DNA of 27,645 nt from DATAQC01 sp051005135 (lineage in GTDB: Bacteria > Actinomycetota > Acidimicrobiia > Acidimicrobiales > AC-14), in assembly GCA_051005135.1 (NCBI GenBank), contig JBPCJQ010000024.1, positions 1 through 27,645 of the forward strand, given 5' to 3'. The notes below the pieces were generated by a model that was not told the DNA's origin, did not search any database, and worked only from the letters and a program-made list of their open reading frames with translations. Positions within the stretch are counted from its first letter, which is position 1. Every line of letters starts with the position of its first letter. Below, in pieces: positions 8,222-15,558 of this stretch. A program made the translations under genes and the position numbers.

Positions 8222-10018
8222 GTGAGAGACATCCTCGAGATCGTCCGCTACTCATGGGAGCTGAAGCGCTTCTACCTGGCGACCGCTGTTTTCGTGGTGA
8301 TGATCGCCCTGCTCAACCAGGCCAACCCGTTCCTTCTCAAGTACCTGGTCGACGCCGTCGTCAAGCGAGGCTCGGGCCGGTCGGTCACGACCCAGTACTT
8401 CGGTGTGCTGCTCACACTGCTCTTCACAGCAGGAATCCTGATCTCGCTGGTGACCAACGTGCAGGGCTACATCGGTGACCTGCTGGGCGCCAAGCTGCAC
8501 ACGCTGTTGAGCCAGCGCTACTACGACCATCTCCTGGCACTCCCACTGGAGTTCTACGACAACGAGATCACCGGTCGCATCACCGGCAGGCTCGACCGCA
8601 GCATCGCCACCATCTCGGGGCTGGTGCAGGCCATGGCCAACAACTTCATCAGCTTCTTCCTCACCAGCGCCTTCACCCTGGTGATCCTGGCCCGCTACTC
8701 CCCTTTCGTCGCCCTGCTCCTGGCTGGACTGTTCCCGCTGTACATCTGGCTAACCACCCTCACCAGCCGGGGATGGCAGGCCAAGCAGGAGGGGATCAAC
8801 GAGCAGTCCGACTACGGCAACGGTCGCTTCATCGAGTCGATCGGCAACATACGGGTGGTCAAGTCGTTCGTCCACGAGCGGGCCGAGAGCCGCATCTTCG
8901 CGGCGACTCGCACCTCGGTAGAAGCCCAGACGAAGGTGCAGTCAAAGGAGTGGCACCGCTACGACTTCGTACGGGGCCTGAGCCTGAACCTCATCTTCTT
9001 CGCCATCTACGCCACCATCATCGGACAGGCCCTCAACGGCAACTTCGGTCCCTTGCAACGGTCGATCGGGACGGTCGTGCTGATGTTGCAGCTCACCCTC
9101 CAGGCCCAGTTCCCCCTGTTCGCCTCGTCGTTCATCGTCGACCAAGTCCAGCGCGCCGCGACGGGGAGCAAGGACTTCTTCGCGGTCATGGACCTGGTGC
9201 CCGCCATCTCGGACCCCGACGGGGCGGCCGAGCTGGAGGTCACGGCGGGCCGGGTGGAGTACCGCAACGTCTCCTTTGGCTACAAGGGCGGCCAACGTGT
9301 GCTCAACGACGTCAGCTTCGTCATCGGGCCGGGGACCAAGGTGGCTCTGGTGGGCGAGAGCGGTGAGGGCAAGACAACGCTGGCGAACCTGCTGCTGCGC
9401 TTCTACGACACGTCCGAAGGCCAGATCACCATCGACGGCACCGACATCCACGCCGTCACCCAGGCGTCGTTGCGCGCCAACATCGGCGTCGTCTTCCAGG
9501 AGCCGGCGCTGTTCTCGGGTACCGTCACCGACAACATCAGCTACGGCCAGCCCAGCTTCACCTCCGACCAGGTAGTCGCCGCGGCCCGGGCCGCCAACGC
9601 CCACGACTTCGTCGAGGCGCTACCGGCGGGTTATGCCACCGAGATCGGCGAACGGGGCGTGAAGCTCTCCGGTGGGCAGAAGCAAAGGGTGGCCATCGCC
9701 CGGGCCCTCATGAAGAACCCGCCCATTCTCGTCCTCGACGAAGCCACCAGCTCGCTGGACAGCAGGGCCGAGCGGGAGGTTCAGGACGCCCTCGAACGCC
9801 TGATGCGCGACCGGACCACGCTCATCATCGCCCACCGCCTGTCGACCATCGCCAACGTCGACGTCATCGTCGGCATCAGCCAGGGCCGGGTGGTCGAGAT
9901 CGGTACGCCGGCGGAGCTGGCGGCCAGCGACGGCATCTATGCCGAGCTGCTGCGCCTGCAGGCCCCCACCACGGCCAACAAGGCCAAGCTCGAGGAGTAC
10001 GACATCGCCCGGGTGTAG
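8222..10018 (+). CDS. ABC exporter, fused permease and ATPase half-transporter
   Basis: The 598-residue product has the type IV ABC exporter architecture. The N-terminal membrane domain of about six helices covers residues 20-320, with hydrophobic runs such as FYLATAVFVVMIALL and FTLVILARYSPFVALLLAGLF. The nucleotide-binding domain follows. It contains GESGEGKTTLANLLL (Walker A, near residue 377), VVFQEPALFSG (Q-loop), LSGGQKQRVAIARAL (signature, near 482), ILVLDEATSSLDS (Walker B) and IIAHRLST (H-loop). It should act as a homodimer or with a partner. The substrate is unknown, with lipids or drugs possible. The frame is open further upstream. I chose the GTG at 8222 because it gives the usual ~600-residue length and has GGTGG upstream. 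Confidence 0.9.
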   Translation: MRDILEIVRYSWELKRFYLATAVFVVMIALLNQANPFLLKYLVDAVVKRGSGRSVTTQYFGVLLTLLFTAGILISLVTNVQGYIGDLLGAKLHTLLSQRYYDHLLALPLEFYDNEITGRITGRLDRSIATISGLVQAMANNFISFFLTSAFTLVILARYSPFVALLLAGLFPLYIWLTTLTSRGWQAKQEGINEQSDYGNGRFIESIGNIRVVKSFVHERAESRIFAATRTSVEAQTKVQSKEWHRYDFVRGLSLNLIFFAIYATIIGQALNGNFGPLQRSIGTVVLMLQLTLQAQFPLFASSFIVDQVQRAATGSKDFFAVMDLVPAISDPDGAAELEVTAGRVEYRNVSFGYKGGQRVLNDVSFVIGPGTKVALVGESGEGKTTLANLLLRFYDTSEGQITIDGTDIHAVTQASLRANIGVVFQEPALFSGTVTDNISYGQPSFTSDQVVAAARAANAHDFVEALPAGYATEIGERGVKLSGGQKQRVAIARALMKNPPILVLDEATSSLDSRAEREVQDALERLMRDRTTLIIAHRLSTIANVDVIVGISQGRVVEIGTPAELAASDGIYAELLRLQAPTTANKAKLEEYDIARV

Positions 10019-10027
10019 CTCCCAGCT

Positions 10028-11398
10028 TCACGACGCCATCGGCGTGGCGGTGCGATCGACGATGGCGGTGAGCTGGGCCAAGAAGCCGTCGGCGAACAGG
10101 CCCGCCGCCCGGGCGTCGAACAGGCGGTGACGATAGCGGAACGACAGGTGGAGGCGGCCGTCAACGGTAACGGCGCCGACGGTGAGCCCAAGGGGCATGC
10201 GAGCCGGGGGCGAGAACCATGCCTCGACGGTGGGCCCGGCGTCGGCACCGAACGACGGCGCGTCGGCCACCAGGCCCAGGTTGGAGAGCATGGCGGTGTC
10301 GACCAGACGGTTGCCCCCCAGGGGCAACGACATGACCATGGCGTGCTTGGCCCACAACGGCAGGCGGTGGGAGCGCCCCAGGACCTCCAGGAGGGCGGTG
10401 CCGAAGCCGGCGCCCTTCTTGCGCCGGGTCTGGGCGGTGAGCGCCCGCAGGGCCGACTCGGGCCGGCGGCGGTGGCGGCGGTTGGTCAGCACCCTCGCCG
10501 GCAACGAGAAGTTGCCGGCAACGTCGTAGCGCCACTCGGGCGGGCGCAGGTTGGCGGGCACCAGCACGCCGATACGCCCGCAGTCCTCGCCGCGCTGGGC
10601 GTTCCACTCGGCGATGGCCAGGTGCAGGGCGGCCAGCAGCACGTCGTTCACCGTGCCGGGGTGATCGAGGTGGACCAGGGCCTCGGTGAACGGGGCGGGC
10701 AGGCTCACGTGGTGGAAGCCGTAGCCGGCCTTGCCACTCGGACCTTCGGGTACCACCCGGGCTGGCCGCATCACCACGTCGGTCAGCTTCTCGGCCAAGG
10801 CCAAGCGTCGCCGTACCCTGGTGTGGCCGTCGGCGTGGACGAGGTGGAGCAGCCGATCCCTCGCCCGGATGGGGTCGGGGCCCGCTATCCGCTCAGGGGG
10901 CCGGGCGGGCCCGTCGGCGTAGGCGCGGGCCACCGACCGCAGGACACCGAGCGCCCCGAAGGCATCCATGGCGGCATGGTTGACGTTGAGCATGACCAGA
11001 TCGCCACCGGGGTGGCGAGCCAGCCGAGCCCGCAGCGGGGGCGACTCGGCCAGGGGTACGGCCATGCCCTGCAGCACCTGGCGGACCCGGGCTACGGCGC
11101 CGTCGTCAGGGCAGTCGACGACCCGGAGGGGATCCACGTCGACGCCGGGTTCGATCTGCCACCGGTCGGTGTGCTCGGTACGGCCCGACGGCGCCTTGCG
11201 GGCCCTGGCCATGGGGTGGACGGCGAGGGCGTGCCTGAAGGCGGCCCGTAGGCGGCCCTCGTCGAGATGGCCGGCTACCCGGACCTCCATCTGGATGCTC
11301 CAGGGCGCGGCCTCACTGTCGAGCAGATGGACGGCTTCGTCGACCACGCTGAAGGGCACCGTGGCCGCGCTCGTGCCGTCGGCAAAGCGATGATCCAT
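10028..11398 (-). CDS. Condensation-fold acyltransferase (PapA/WS-DGAT-like)
   Basis: This 456-residue protein resembles the chloramphenicol-acetyltransferase/condensation superfamily, which includes polyketide-associated PapA acyltransferases and wax ester synthases. The key motif is NVNHAAMDAFGAL, a variant of HHxxxDG with His141 and Asp145 retained. The second conserved block is seen as TVNDVLLAALHLAIAEWN, and VPANLRPPEW lies near the tunnel-lining region. FSLPARVLTN and AMLSNLGLV fit the C-terminal half. It probably transfers an acyl group from CoA to an alcohol or amine acceptor. Neither substrate can be predicted. The ATG at 11398 is the first good start, preceded closely by GGAG. The gene is divergent from the transglutaminase-like pair. 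Confidence 0.75.
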   Translation of the reverse strand: MDHRFADGTSAATVPFSVVDEAVHLLDSEAAPWSIQMEVRVAGHLDEGRLRAAFRHALAVHPMARARKAPSGRTEHTDRWQIEPGVDVDPLRVVDCPDDGAVARVRQVLQGMAVPLAESPPLRARLARHPGGDLVMLNVNHAAMDAFGALGVLRSVARAYADGPARPPERIAGPDPIRARDRLLHLVHADGHTRVRRRLALAEKLTDVVMRPARVVPEGPSGKAGYGFHHVSLPAPFTEALVHLDHPGTVNDVLLAALHLAIAEWNAQRGEDCGRIGVLVPANLRPPEWRYDVAGNFSLPARVLTNRRHRRRPESALRALTAQTRRKKGAGFGTALLEVLGRSHRLPLWAKHAMVMSLPLGGNRLVDTAMLSNLGLVADAPSFGADAGPTVEAWFSPPARMPLGLTVGAVTVDGRLHLSFRYRHRLFDARAAGLFADGFLAQLTAIVDRTATPMAS

Positions 11399-11519
11399 AG
11401 CTCCATCGTTAGCAGCAACAGATGTCCACGGGGTTACACCGGGGCGGCGAAGCAGCGAATTCACCGACCGGACATTCGGCGGCGACGGGATGTTCACGCT
11501 CGTGAGCCACACTTGTCAG

Positions 11520-12326
11520 GTGCGCGTGAGGATCGGCTGCCGGCTGGACTACGAGGTCCTGGAGAGCGCACCGTCGCTCTGGCAGGTGCGGCCCCGTCCC
11601 GATGGCGACCACCAGGTCGTCACCGAGAGATGGGAGCCGCCCGCTCCGGCCCGGGCCTACCTCGACGCCTACGGCAACCTCTGCGACCGTCTCGTCCTGC
11701 CTCCCGGGCCGTCCACGCTGCGCTACGACGCCACCGTCGAGGTGCCTGCGACGTTTGACGCGGCCGACAAGGAGGCGACCCAGGAGCCCATCCAGGAGTT
11801 GCCCGACGGGGCCTTCGTATACCTGCTGCCCAGCCGGTTCTGCTGGCCCGACGTTCTCCACGACGAGGCGTGGGGCCTCTTCGGGTCGATCGAGCCCGGC
11901 TGGGCGCGGGTGCAGGCGGTGTCGGACTGGGTGCACGACAACATCACCTACCAGGTGGGGGCGAGCACACCGCTGACCACCGCCCACGACGTCTGGCGGT
12001 CGCGGGTGGGCGTGTGCCGGGACCTGACCCAGCTCATGGTGACGCTGTGCCGGGCCCTCAACCTGCCCGCCCGCTACGTGGCCGGCTACCTGCCCGACAT
12101 CGCCGTCGTCCCCCCCGACCTGCCCATGGACTTCTGCTCCTGGCTGGAGGTCTGGCTCGACGGGCGGTGGTGGACGTTCGACCCGCGCAACAACCAGCCG
12201 CGAATCGGCCGCGTGGTGATCGCCAGAGGCCGCGACGCCCTCGACGCGGCCATGGTCACCACCTGGGGTGCGGCCGAGCTCAAGGTGATGGAGGTCTGGG
12301 CCGACGAGGTGGGCGATGAGCCCTGA
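11520..12326 (+). CDS. Transglutaminase-like protein with the catalytic His replaced by Cys
   Basis: About 268 residues with the N-terminal beta-rich domain and papain-like core of bacterial transglutaminase-like proteins (COG1305). The nucleophile motif GVCRDLTQLMVTLCRAL gives Cys166. The Asp lies in WTFDPRNN (Asp221). The usual HAW motif is MDFCSWLEVW here, so Cys206 stands where the catalytic His is expected (codon TGC). From memory, some relatives with the same PRIGRVVIARGRDA tail also lack this His, so it may be a subfamily trait rather than decay. The frame opens at an ATG at 11490, but the conserved N-terminus (RIGCRLDYEV) favours the GTG at 11520 or 11526. No strong ribosome site decides. 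It overlaps the next gene by 11 bases. Confidence 0.8.
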   Translation: MRVRIGCRLDYEVLESAPSLWQVRPRPDGDHQVVTERWEPPAPARAYLDAYGNLCDRLVLPPGPSTLRYDATVEVPATFDAADKEATQEPIQELPDGAFVYLLPSRFCWPDVLHDEAWGLFGSIEPGWARVQAVSDWVHDNITYQVGASTPLTTAHDVWRSRVGVCRDLTQLMVTLCRALNLPARYVAGYLPDIAVVPPDLPMDFCSWLEVWLDGRWWTFDPRNNQPRIGRVVIARGRDALDAAMVTTWGAAELKVMEVWADEVGDEP

Positions 12327-13281
12327 ACGGCCCGTAGCCGGGGACGGCATCTACTTGCTGAAGCAGCGGTTCACCTATGTGTACCCGACAACCGTGCAGC
12401 ACCTGCGCCACCGCCTGGTCGTGGTGCCCCGGGCCGTCCACGGCAACCAGCACCGCCTCGACCACCGCCTCACCGTCACTGGCAGCCCCGCGCTGGTTGC
12501 GCCCACCGTCGACTGCTTCGGCAATCACGTCGTCGACGTGATTGCCGCCGAGGTGAACGGCCGAATCGACTTCGAAGCCTGGGCACTGGTGCGGCGCGAC
12601 GGGCCGGGCGGCCAGACCACCCTCCCACCCGCCGCCATCGGCGACTCTCGGCTGCTGGCCGCGACTCCCCTCACCAGGGCCGACCCTTTGCTGGCCGCCG
12701 TGGCGCTCGAGCTGGCAGCAACCGGTGGTGGGATCGGCCTGGCCGAGCGGGCCAGCTCGTGGGCGCATGCCGCCCTCACCTACGGCTACGACGTGACCAC
12801 CGTGCGCACCACCGCGGCGGAGGCCGTGGCCGGAGGACGCGGGGTGTGCCAGGACTACGCCCACGTCATGCTGGCCCTGTGCCGGGCGGCCGGCCTGCCC
12901 GCCCGCTACGTGTCCGGCCACCTGGTGGGGGAGGGCGGTTCCCACGCCTGGGTCGAGGTCGTCGTGGCCGACCCGTCGCGGCCCGATCGGGCGGTGGCGA
13001 CAGCGTTCGACCCCACCCACGACCGGCGAGCCCGCCACGGCTACCTCACCGTCGCCGTGGGCCGCGACTACGCCGACGTCGCCCCGACCTCGGGGACCTA
13101 CGAGGGCCAAGGCCCCGGCGTCTTGTCCGGACGCAAGCATCTGGCCCTGGTCGACCAGGACGCCAGCAATCAGGGCCTGCCGTCGGGGTTCGGGACTCGG
13201 GGCGCAGTCGGGGGGCCGAGCCCCCCGACTGCGCTGACCACCTCGTCGAGGGGTGCATGGTCGGCGGCATCGGAGTCGTAG
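12316..13281 (+). CDS. Transglutaminase-like cysteine protease/transferase with intact triad
   Basis: This 321-residue paralogue keeps the full triad: Cys178 in GVCQDYAHVMLALCRAAGLP, His210 in GSHAWVEVVV and Asp232 in FDPTHD. An N-terminal beta domain (residues ~10-110) precedes the core. Such proteins may act as peptidases, amidases or cross-linkers. In actinobacteria they often sit with alpha-E and ATP-grasp genes, none of which is present here. The ATG overlaps the end of the upstream gene, and GAGG lies 6 bases before it, indicating an operon. The recognisable fold ends near RKHLALVDQD (about 13160). The last ~38 residues are Ser/Gly/Pro-rich and run antisense over the 3' end of the selenoprotein gene and a large hairpin, so they may be non-functional readthrough. 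Confidence 0.85.
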   Translation: MSPERPVAGDGIYLLKQRFTYVYPTTVQHLRHRLVVVPRAVHGNQHRLDHRLTVTGSPALVAPTVDCFGNHVVDVIAAEVNGRIDFEAWALVRRDGPGGQTTLPPAAIGDSRLLAATPLTRADPLLAAVALELAATGGGIGLAERASSWAHAALTYGYDVTTVRTTAAEAVAGGRGVCQDYAHVMLALCRAAGLPARYVSGHLVGEGGSHAWVEVVVADPSRPDRAVATAFDPTHDRRARHGYLTVAVGRDYADVAPTSGTYEGQGPGVLSGRKHLALVDQDASNQGLPSGFGTRGAVGGPSPPTALTTSSRGAWSAASES

Positions 13282-13769
13282 TGCTGGTAGTGGACCTGGG
13301 GGCCAGGGCCGATCACGAACGTCGCCCCGAGCTGGGCGATCCTCCTGCCGCGGCGGTGTTGGCGGTGGCCCTGTGACCAAGCCTTTACGACCGTCCGCCA
13401 CGTGGCCGGGCCCGCCACTCCCAACAGCCCCCCCTTGGTGACCGATGCCGCCGCTGCCGCCCGTGCGTCGTCGTCCACGAGGACCAGGAAGGGCACGTGC
13501 TCGTCAGCGATGAAGTCCCGGGCGTAGGAAGCGTCGCCGGTACCGATGGCCACCACATCGGCGCCGACCGAGGTGATCTCCGCATAGGAGCGGCGCAACT
13601 GCGCCGCGTAGTGCCGGCAGTGCAGTCAGCCGAAGTGGCGCAGGAACACCAAGACGATCGGGCGCGTGGCCCACAGGTCACCGAGACGATGCTTGCCGCC
13701 CTCGGCGTCTTCGAGCACGACGTCGCCCAGCTCGGCGAGGTCGAGGCCCCCGACGTCACCCGGCCGCAT
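13170..13769 (-). CDS. Predicted selenoprotein: peroxiredoxin-like (AhpC/TSA_2) protein with UxxC motif
   Basis: The 199-residue thioredoxin-fold protein reads as one continuous family member if the TGA at 13626-13628 is decoded as selenocysteine (residue 48). Before it lies RPIVLVFLRHFG and after it LHCRHYAAQLRRSYAEI, giving RHFG-U-LHC. Cys-containing relatives have GCxxC here, the redox motif of Prx-like2 proteins. The downstream half is fully conserved in style: GADVVAIGTGD, VPFLVLVDDDARAA, and QLGATFVIGPGPQVHYQHYD. The ATG at 13769 has AAGG at a 6-base spacing. A SECIS-like hairpin starts 18 bases after the UGA. The protein probably reduces peroxides or disulfides. Stopping at UGA would give a useless 47-residue stub. 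Alternatives are a nonsense mutation or a base-call error. The Sec machinery genes are not in this window. Confidence 0.85.
13202..13234. terminator. Perfect 15-bp hairpin inside two convergent 3' ends, possible bidirectional terminator
   Basis: GCGCAGTCGGGGGGC at 13202-13216 is the exact reverse complement of 13220-13234, with a 3-base loop. It lies inside the 3' ends of both the transglutaminase frame (plus) and the selenoprotein frame (minus). No T-tract follows on either strand. A factor-independent stop for both transcripts is plausible for a high-GC genome. Confidence 0.6.
13590..13607 (-). promoter_or_regulatory. Putative bacterial SECIS stem-loop
   Basis: Read on the minus strand, GCGGCGC pairs perfectly with GCGCCGC around an AGUU loop (an extra A-U pair is possible). 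The stem begins 18 bases after the UGA and the apical loop begins 25 bases after it. Published bacterial SECIS rules ask for a small apical loop about 16-37 bases from the UGA, with a G among its first two bases. This hairpin meets both. SelB would bind it to deliver Sec-tRNA. Confidence 0.72.
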
Positions 13770-13790
13770 ACCAGACCTTAGCCTCGCGTC

Positions 13791-14234
13791 ATGGACCGCC
13801 CAGCCCCTTGCTCCTTCTGGGACCGTCGCCGCATCGGCTCGGCCGTCGTGCTCCTGCTCGGAGCCATCGTCTACTCGGTCATGGCGGGCCAGGCCAAGGC
13901 CAACTTCGATCTCACGCCGCTGACCCTCGGTCTCATCGCTGCCGCGGCCGGCCTGGTCGGCGCCCGGGGCCGGCCCCTGAGCCTCTACCTCACCTACGAC
14001 ATGTCCGCGGTGGGCCGGTGGGCCGATGTGGGCGGTCGTGCTCGTGGCCTGGGCGGCCTGGGAGCTGTTCTGGTGCAACCAGGGGCTCAGGGCCACAGGC
14101 CCCGATCCTCGAACACCTCCTTCAGCACCGAAGGCCGGTTGGACATGATCCCGTCCACGCCCAGGTCGAGCAGGCTGCCCATCTGGTCGGGGTCGTCGAT
14201 CGTCCACACGTGCACGACCACCCCCCGCCGGTGA
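13791..14234 (+). CDS. Small hypothetical membrane protein, possibly frameshifted
   Basis: The family is unknown. The frame from the ATG at 13791 encodes two likely membrane helices (IGSAVVLLLGAIVYSVMAG and LTPLTLGLIAAAAGLVGA) and then LYLTYDMSAVGRW. After about 14015 this frame turns into low-complexity Arg/Ser-rich sequence. In frame 1 a plausible third helix appears instead (MWAVVLVAWAAWELFWCNQG, starting near 14026), ending at a TGA at 14146-14148. The join lies in a G-rich stretch with the repeated GGTGGGCC-like word. The intact gene may therefore be 13791-14148 with one extra base, either a real frameshift or an error. The start is 21 bases from the divergent selenoprotein start, and no clear ribosome site is seen. 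The 3' end overlaps the antisense phosphodiesterase gene. Confidence 0.5.
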   Translation: MDRPAPCSFWDRRRIGSAVVLLLGAIVYSVMAGQAKANFDLTPLTLGLIAAAAGLVGARGRPLSLYLTYDMSAVGRWADVGGRARGLGGLGAVLVQPGAQGHRPRSSNTSFSTEGRLDMIPSTPRSSRLPIWSGSSIVHTCTTTPRR

Positions 14235-14851
14235 GCGCCGTCCACGAACCGCCCGTCGACGATCGGCAGCACGCCTTTGCACACGGGCACCTGCACGCAC
14301 GGTGACCGGAAGGCGCCGGTGGGGACGCCCACGCTGGCCATACGCATGCGCAACATGTCCCGCCGGCCCATCCATGTGCACACCCGCCCGTCGGTGAGAC
14401 TACGGATGCGTCGCACCCGTTTGTCGACGAACGATCCCAGGCACACCCGGTCCTGCGACCCGGTCCTGCGCACCGCTGCCACCATGGGCCCCACGGCGGC
14501 ATCGGCCTTGGCGTCGACGTTGAACCGGATGCAGGGGAAGCTGCCCAGCACGTCCTCGAACATGGGAATGGGCTCACCCCCGATGCGGGCCAGGCTGACG
14601 TCGGCGTAGGGAAGCTCGGCAACGACGCCCCTACGGTCGGTCGCCCGATCGAGCTCGGCGTCGTGGAACGTCACCAGGACCCCGTCGGAGGTGACGCGCA
14701 CGTCGGTCTCCAAGGCGTCGAAGCCGAGGGCCACGGCCGCCTCGAACGCGGCCACCGTGTTCTCGGGCGCCTCGGCCGCTCCCCCGCGGTGGGCGAACGC
14801 GATCGGAGCGCCCGATCCCAGGAACGGCCACGTCGGGCCAACCCCGCTCAT
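14087..14851 (-). CDS. Glycerophosphodiester phosphodiesterase (GDPD) family protein
   Basis: The 254-residue protein has a TIM-barrel GDPD fold. The N-terminal catalytic motif is AHRGGAAEAPENT (His21, Arg22, Glu30), followed by ETDVRVTSDGVLVTFHD with metal and catalytic residues Glu48, Asp50 and His63. FNVDAKAD contributes a further acidic position, and the C-terminal VHVWTIDDPDQMGSLLDLGVDGIMSNRP is the classic barrel closure. It would hydrolyse glycerophosphodiesters from lipid turnover to glycerol 3-phosphate and an alcohol. There is no signal peptide, so it is likely cytoplasmic. The ATG at 14851 gives the usual ~250-residue length. Confidence 0.92.
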   Translation of the reverse strand: MSGVGPTWPFLGSGAPIAFAHRGGAAEAPENTVAAFEAAVALGFDALETDVRVTSDGVLVTFHDAELDRATDRRGVVAELPYADVSLARIGGEPIPMFEDVLGSFPCIRFNVDAKADAAVGPMVAAVRRTGSQDRVCLGSFVDKRVRRIRSLTDGRVCTWMGRRDMLRMRMASVGVPTGAFRSPCVQVPVCKGVLPIVDGRFVDGAHRRGVVVHVWTIDDPDQMGSLLDLGVDGIMSNRPSVLKEVFEDRGLWP

Positions 14852-14906
14852 GGGGATATGGCGTGCCGACCACCCGTTGTGGCCGGCACTCCACCTTGGG
14901 GCTTAC

Positions 14907-15380
14907 CTACCAGCCGCCGTTGGCGAGGTAGCGAGCGGCCGCGGGAACTCGGCCGGGCTCGGCGATGAGGTCCTGGCGCATCCGGAAGGCCTCTCGACCA
15001 AGGTCCCAGTTGCGGGCCAGCAGGTGGGCCTGCAGCTTGGGGATGATGGTCGACTCCTCATGATGGATGTGGTCGACGACCATGTTGCGCAACTGGAACA
15101 TCATCTCGCGTAACTCGGGATCGCCAGCCTCGAGGTCTTCGATCTGGGAGATCAGCTCCTTGGCGTCTTCGTGCTCCTGCTCAGCCGAGTCGGCCTCGCG
15201 GCTGTCGATCTCGTTGCGCAGGATGGGATAGACGAGCTCCTCCTCGATGGTGGTGTGGGCTTCGAGCTCCCTGCACACCGTCAGGGCTATGGGCAGGTTG
15301 TTGGGATCCTTGCCGTAGGCGTCGAACGCCCGAGTGATGCGGTCATGGTCCTGCAGCAGGAACCGGGTGAGGTGAGCCAT
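14907..15380 (-). CDS. Hemerythrin-like (HHE domain) protein
   Basis: This 157-residue protein is predicted to be a four-helix bundle binding a di-iron centre. Candidate ligands are His12 (LLQDHDRI), His42 and Glu46 (HTTIEEELVYP), His70 and Glu71 (EQEHEDAK), and the HIHHEES cluster at 104-110. Bacterial HHE proteins sense or store oxygen, handle nitric oxide, or protect Fe-S proteins. The role here is not determined. The frame is open far upstream, but the conserved domain begins right after the ATG at 15380, and GGAG lies about 10 bases before it. It is divergent from the sigma factor/L,D-transpeptidase fusion, which raises the possibility of shared stress control. Confidence 0.88.
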   Translation of the reverse strand: MAHLTRFLLQDHDRITRAFDAYGKDPNNLPIALTVCRELEAHTTIEEELVYPILRNEIDSREADSAEQEHEDAKELISQIEDLEAGDPELREMMFQLRNMVVDHIHHEESTIIPKLQAHLLARNWDLGREAFRMRQDLIAEPGRVPAAARYLANGGW

Positions 15381-15558
15381 GTGGGCGACGCTCCTTCTGT
15401 CGGTCGACTGGCCTCGACTCACAGATTCTGCCCGAATTCGCGAAGTCCTGCATCTCGGGCCCCGGTCATACCAGGACAGGGCGAGCGAAGGCCGGCCTCC
15501 GATGGCGGTACCCTTGCCCCAAGGGCGACCTCCCACCGCGGCCCGGGACAGAGGTGTA

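Noticed and set aside
13626..13628. The TGA as a simple nonsense mutation making a peroxiredoxin pseudogene
   Set aside because: The TGA falls precisely at the redox Cys column, the rest of the gene is intact, a good ribosome site precedes the ATG, and a SECIS-like hairpin follows at the expected distance. It is kept as a possible alternative but judged less likely.
15379..15558. A 60-residue N-terminal extension of the sigma/L,D-transpeptidase frame
   Set aside because: The extension has no conserved features and overlaps the divergent hemerythrin start. GAGG precedes the ATG at 15559.
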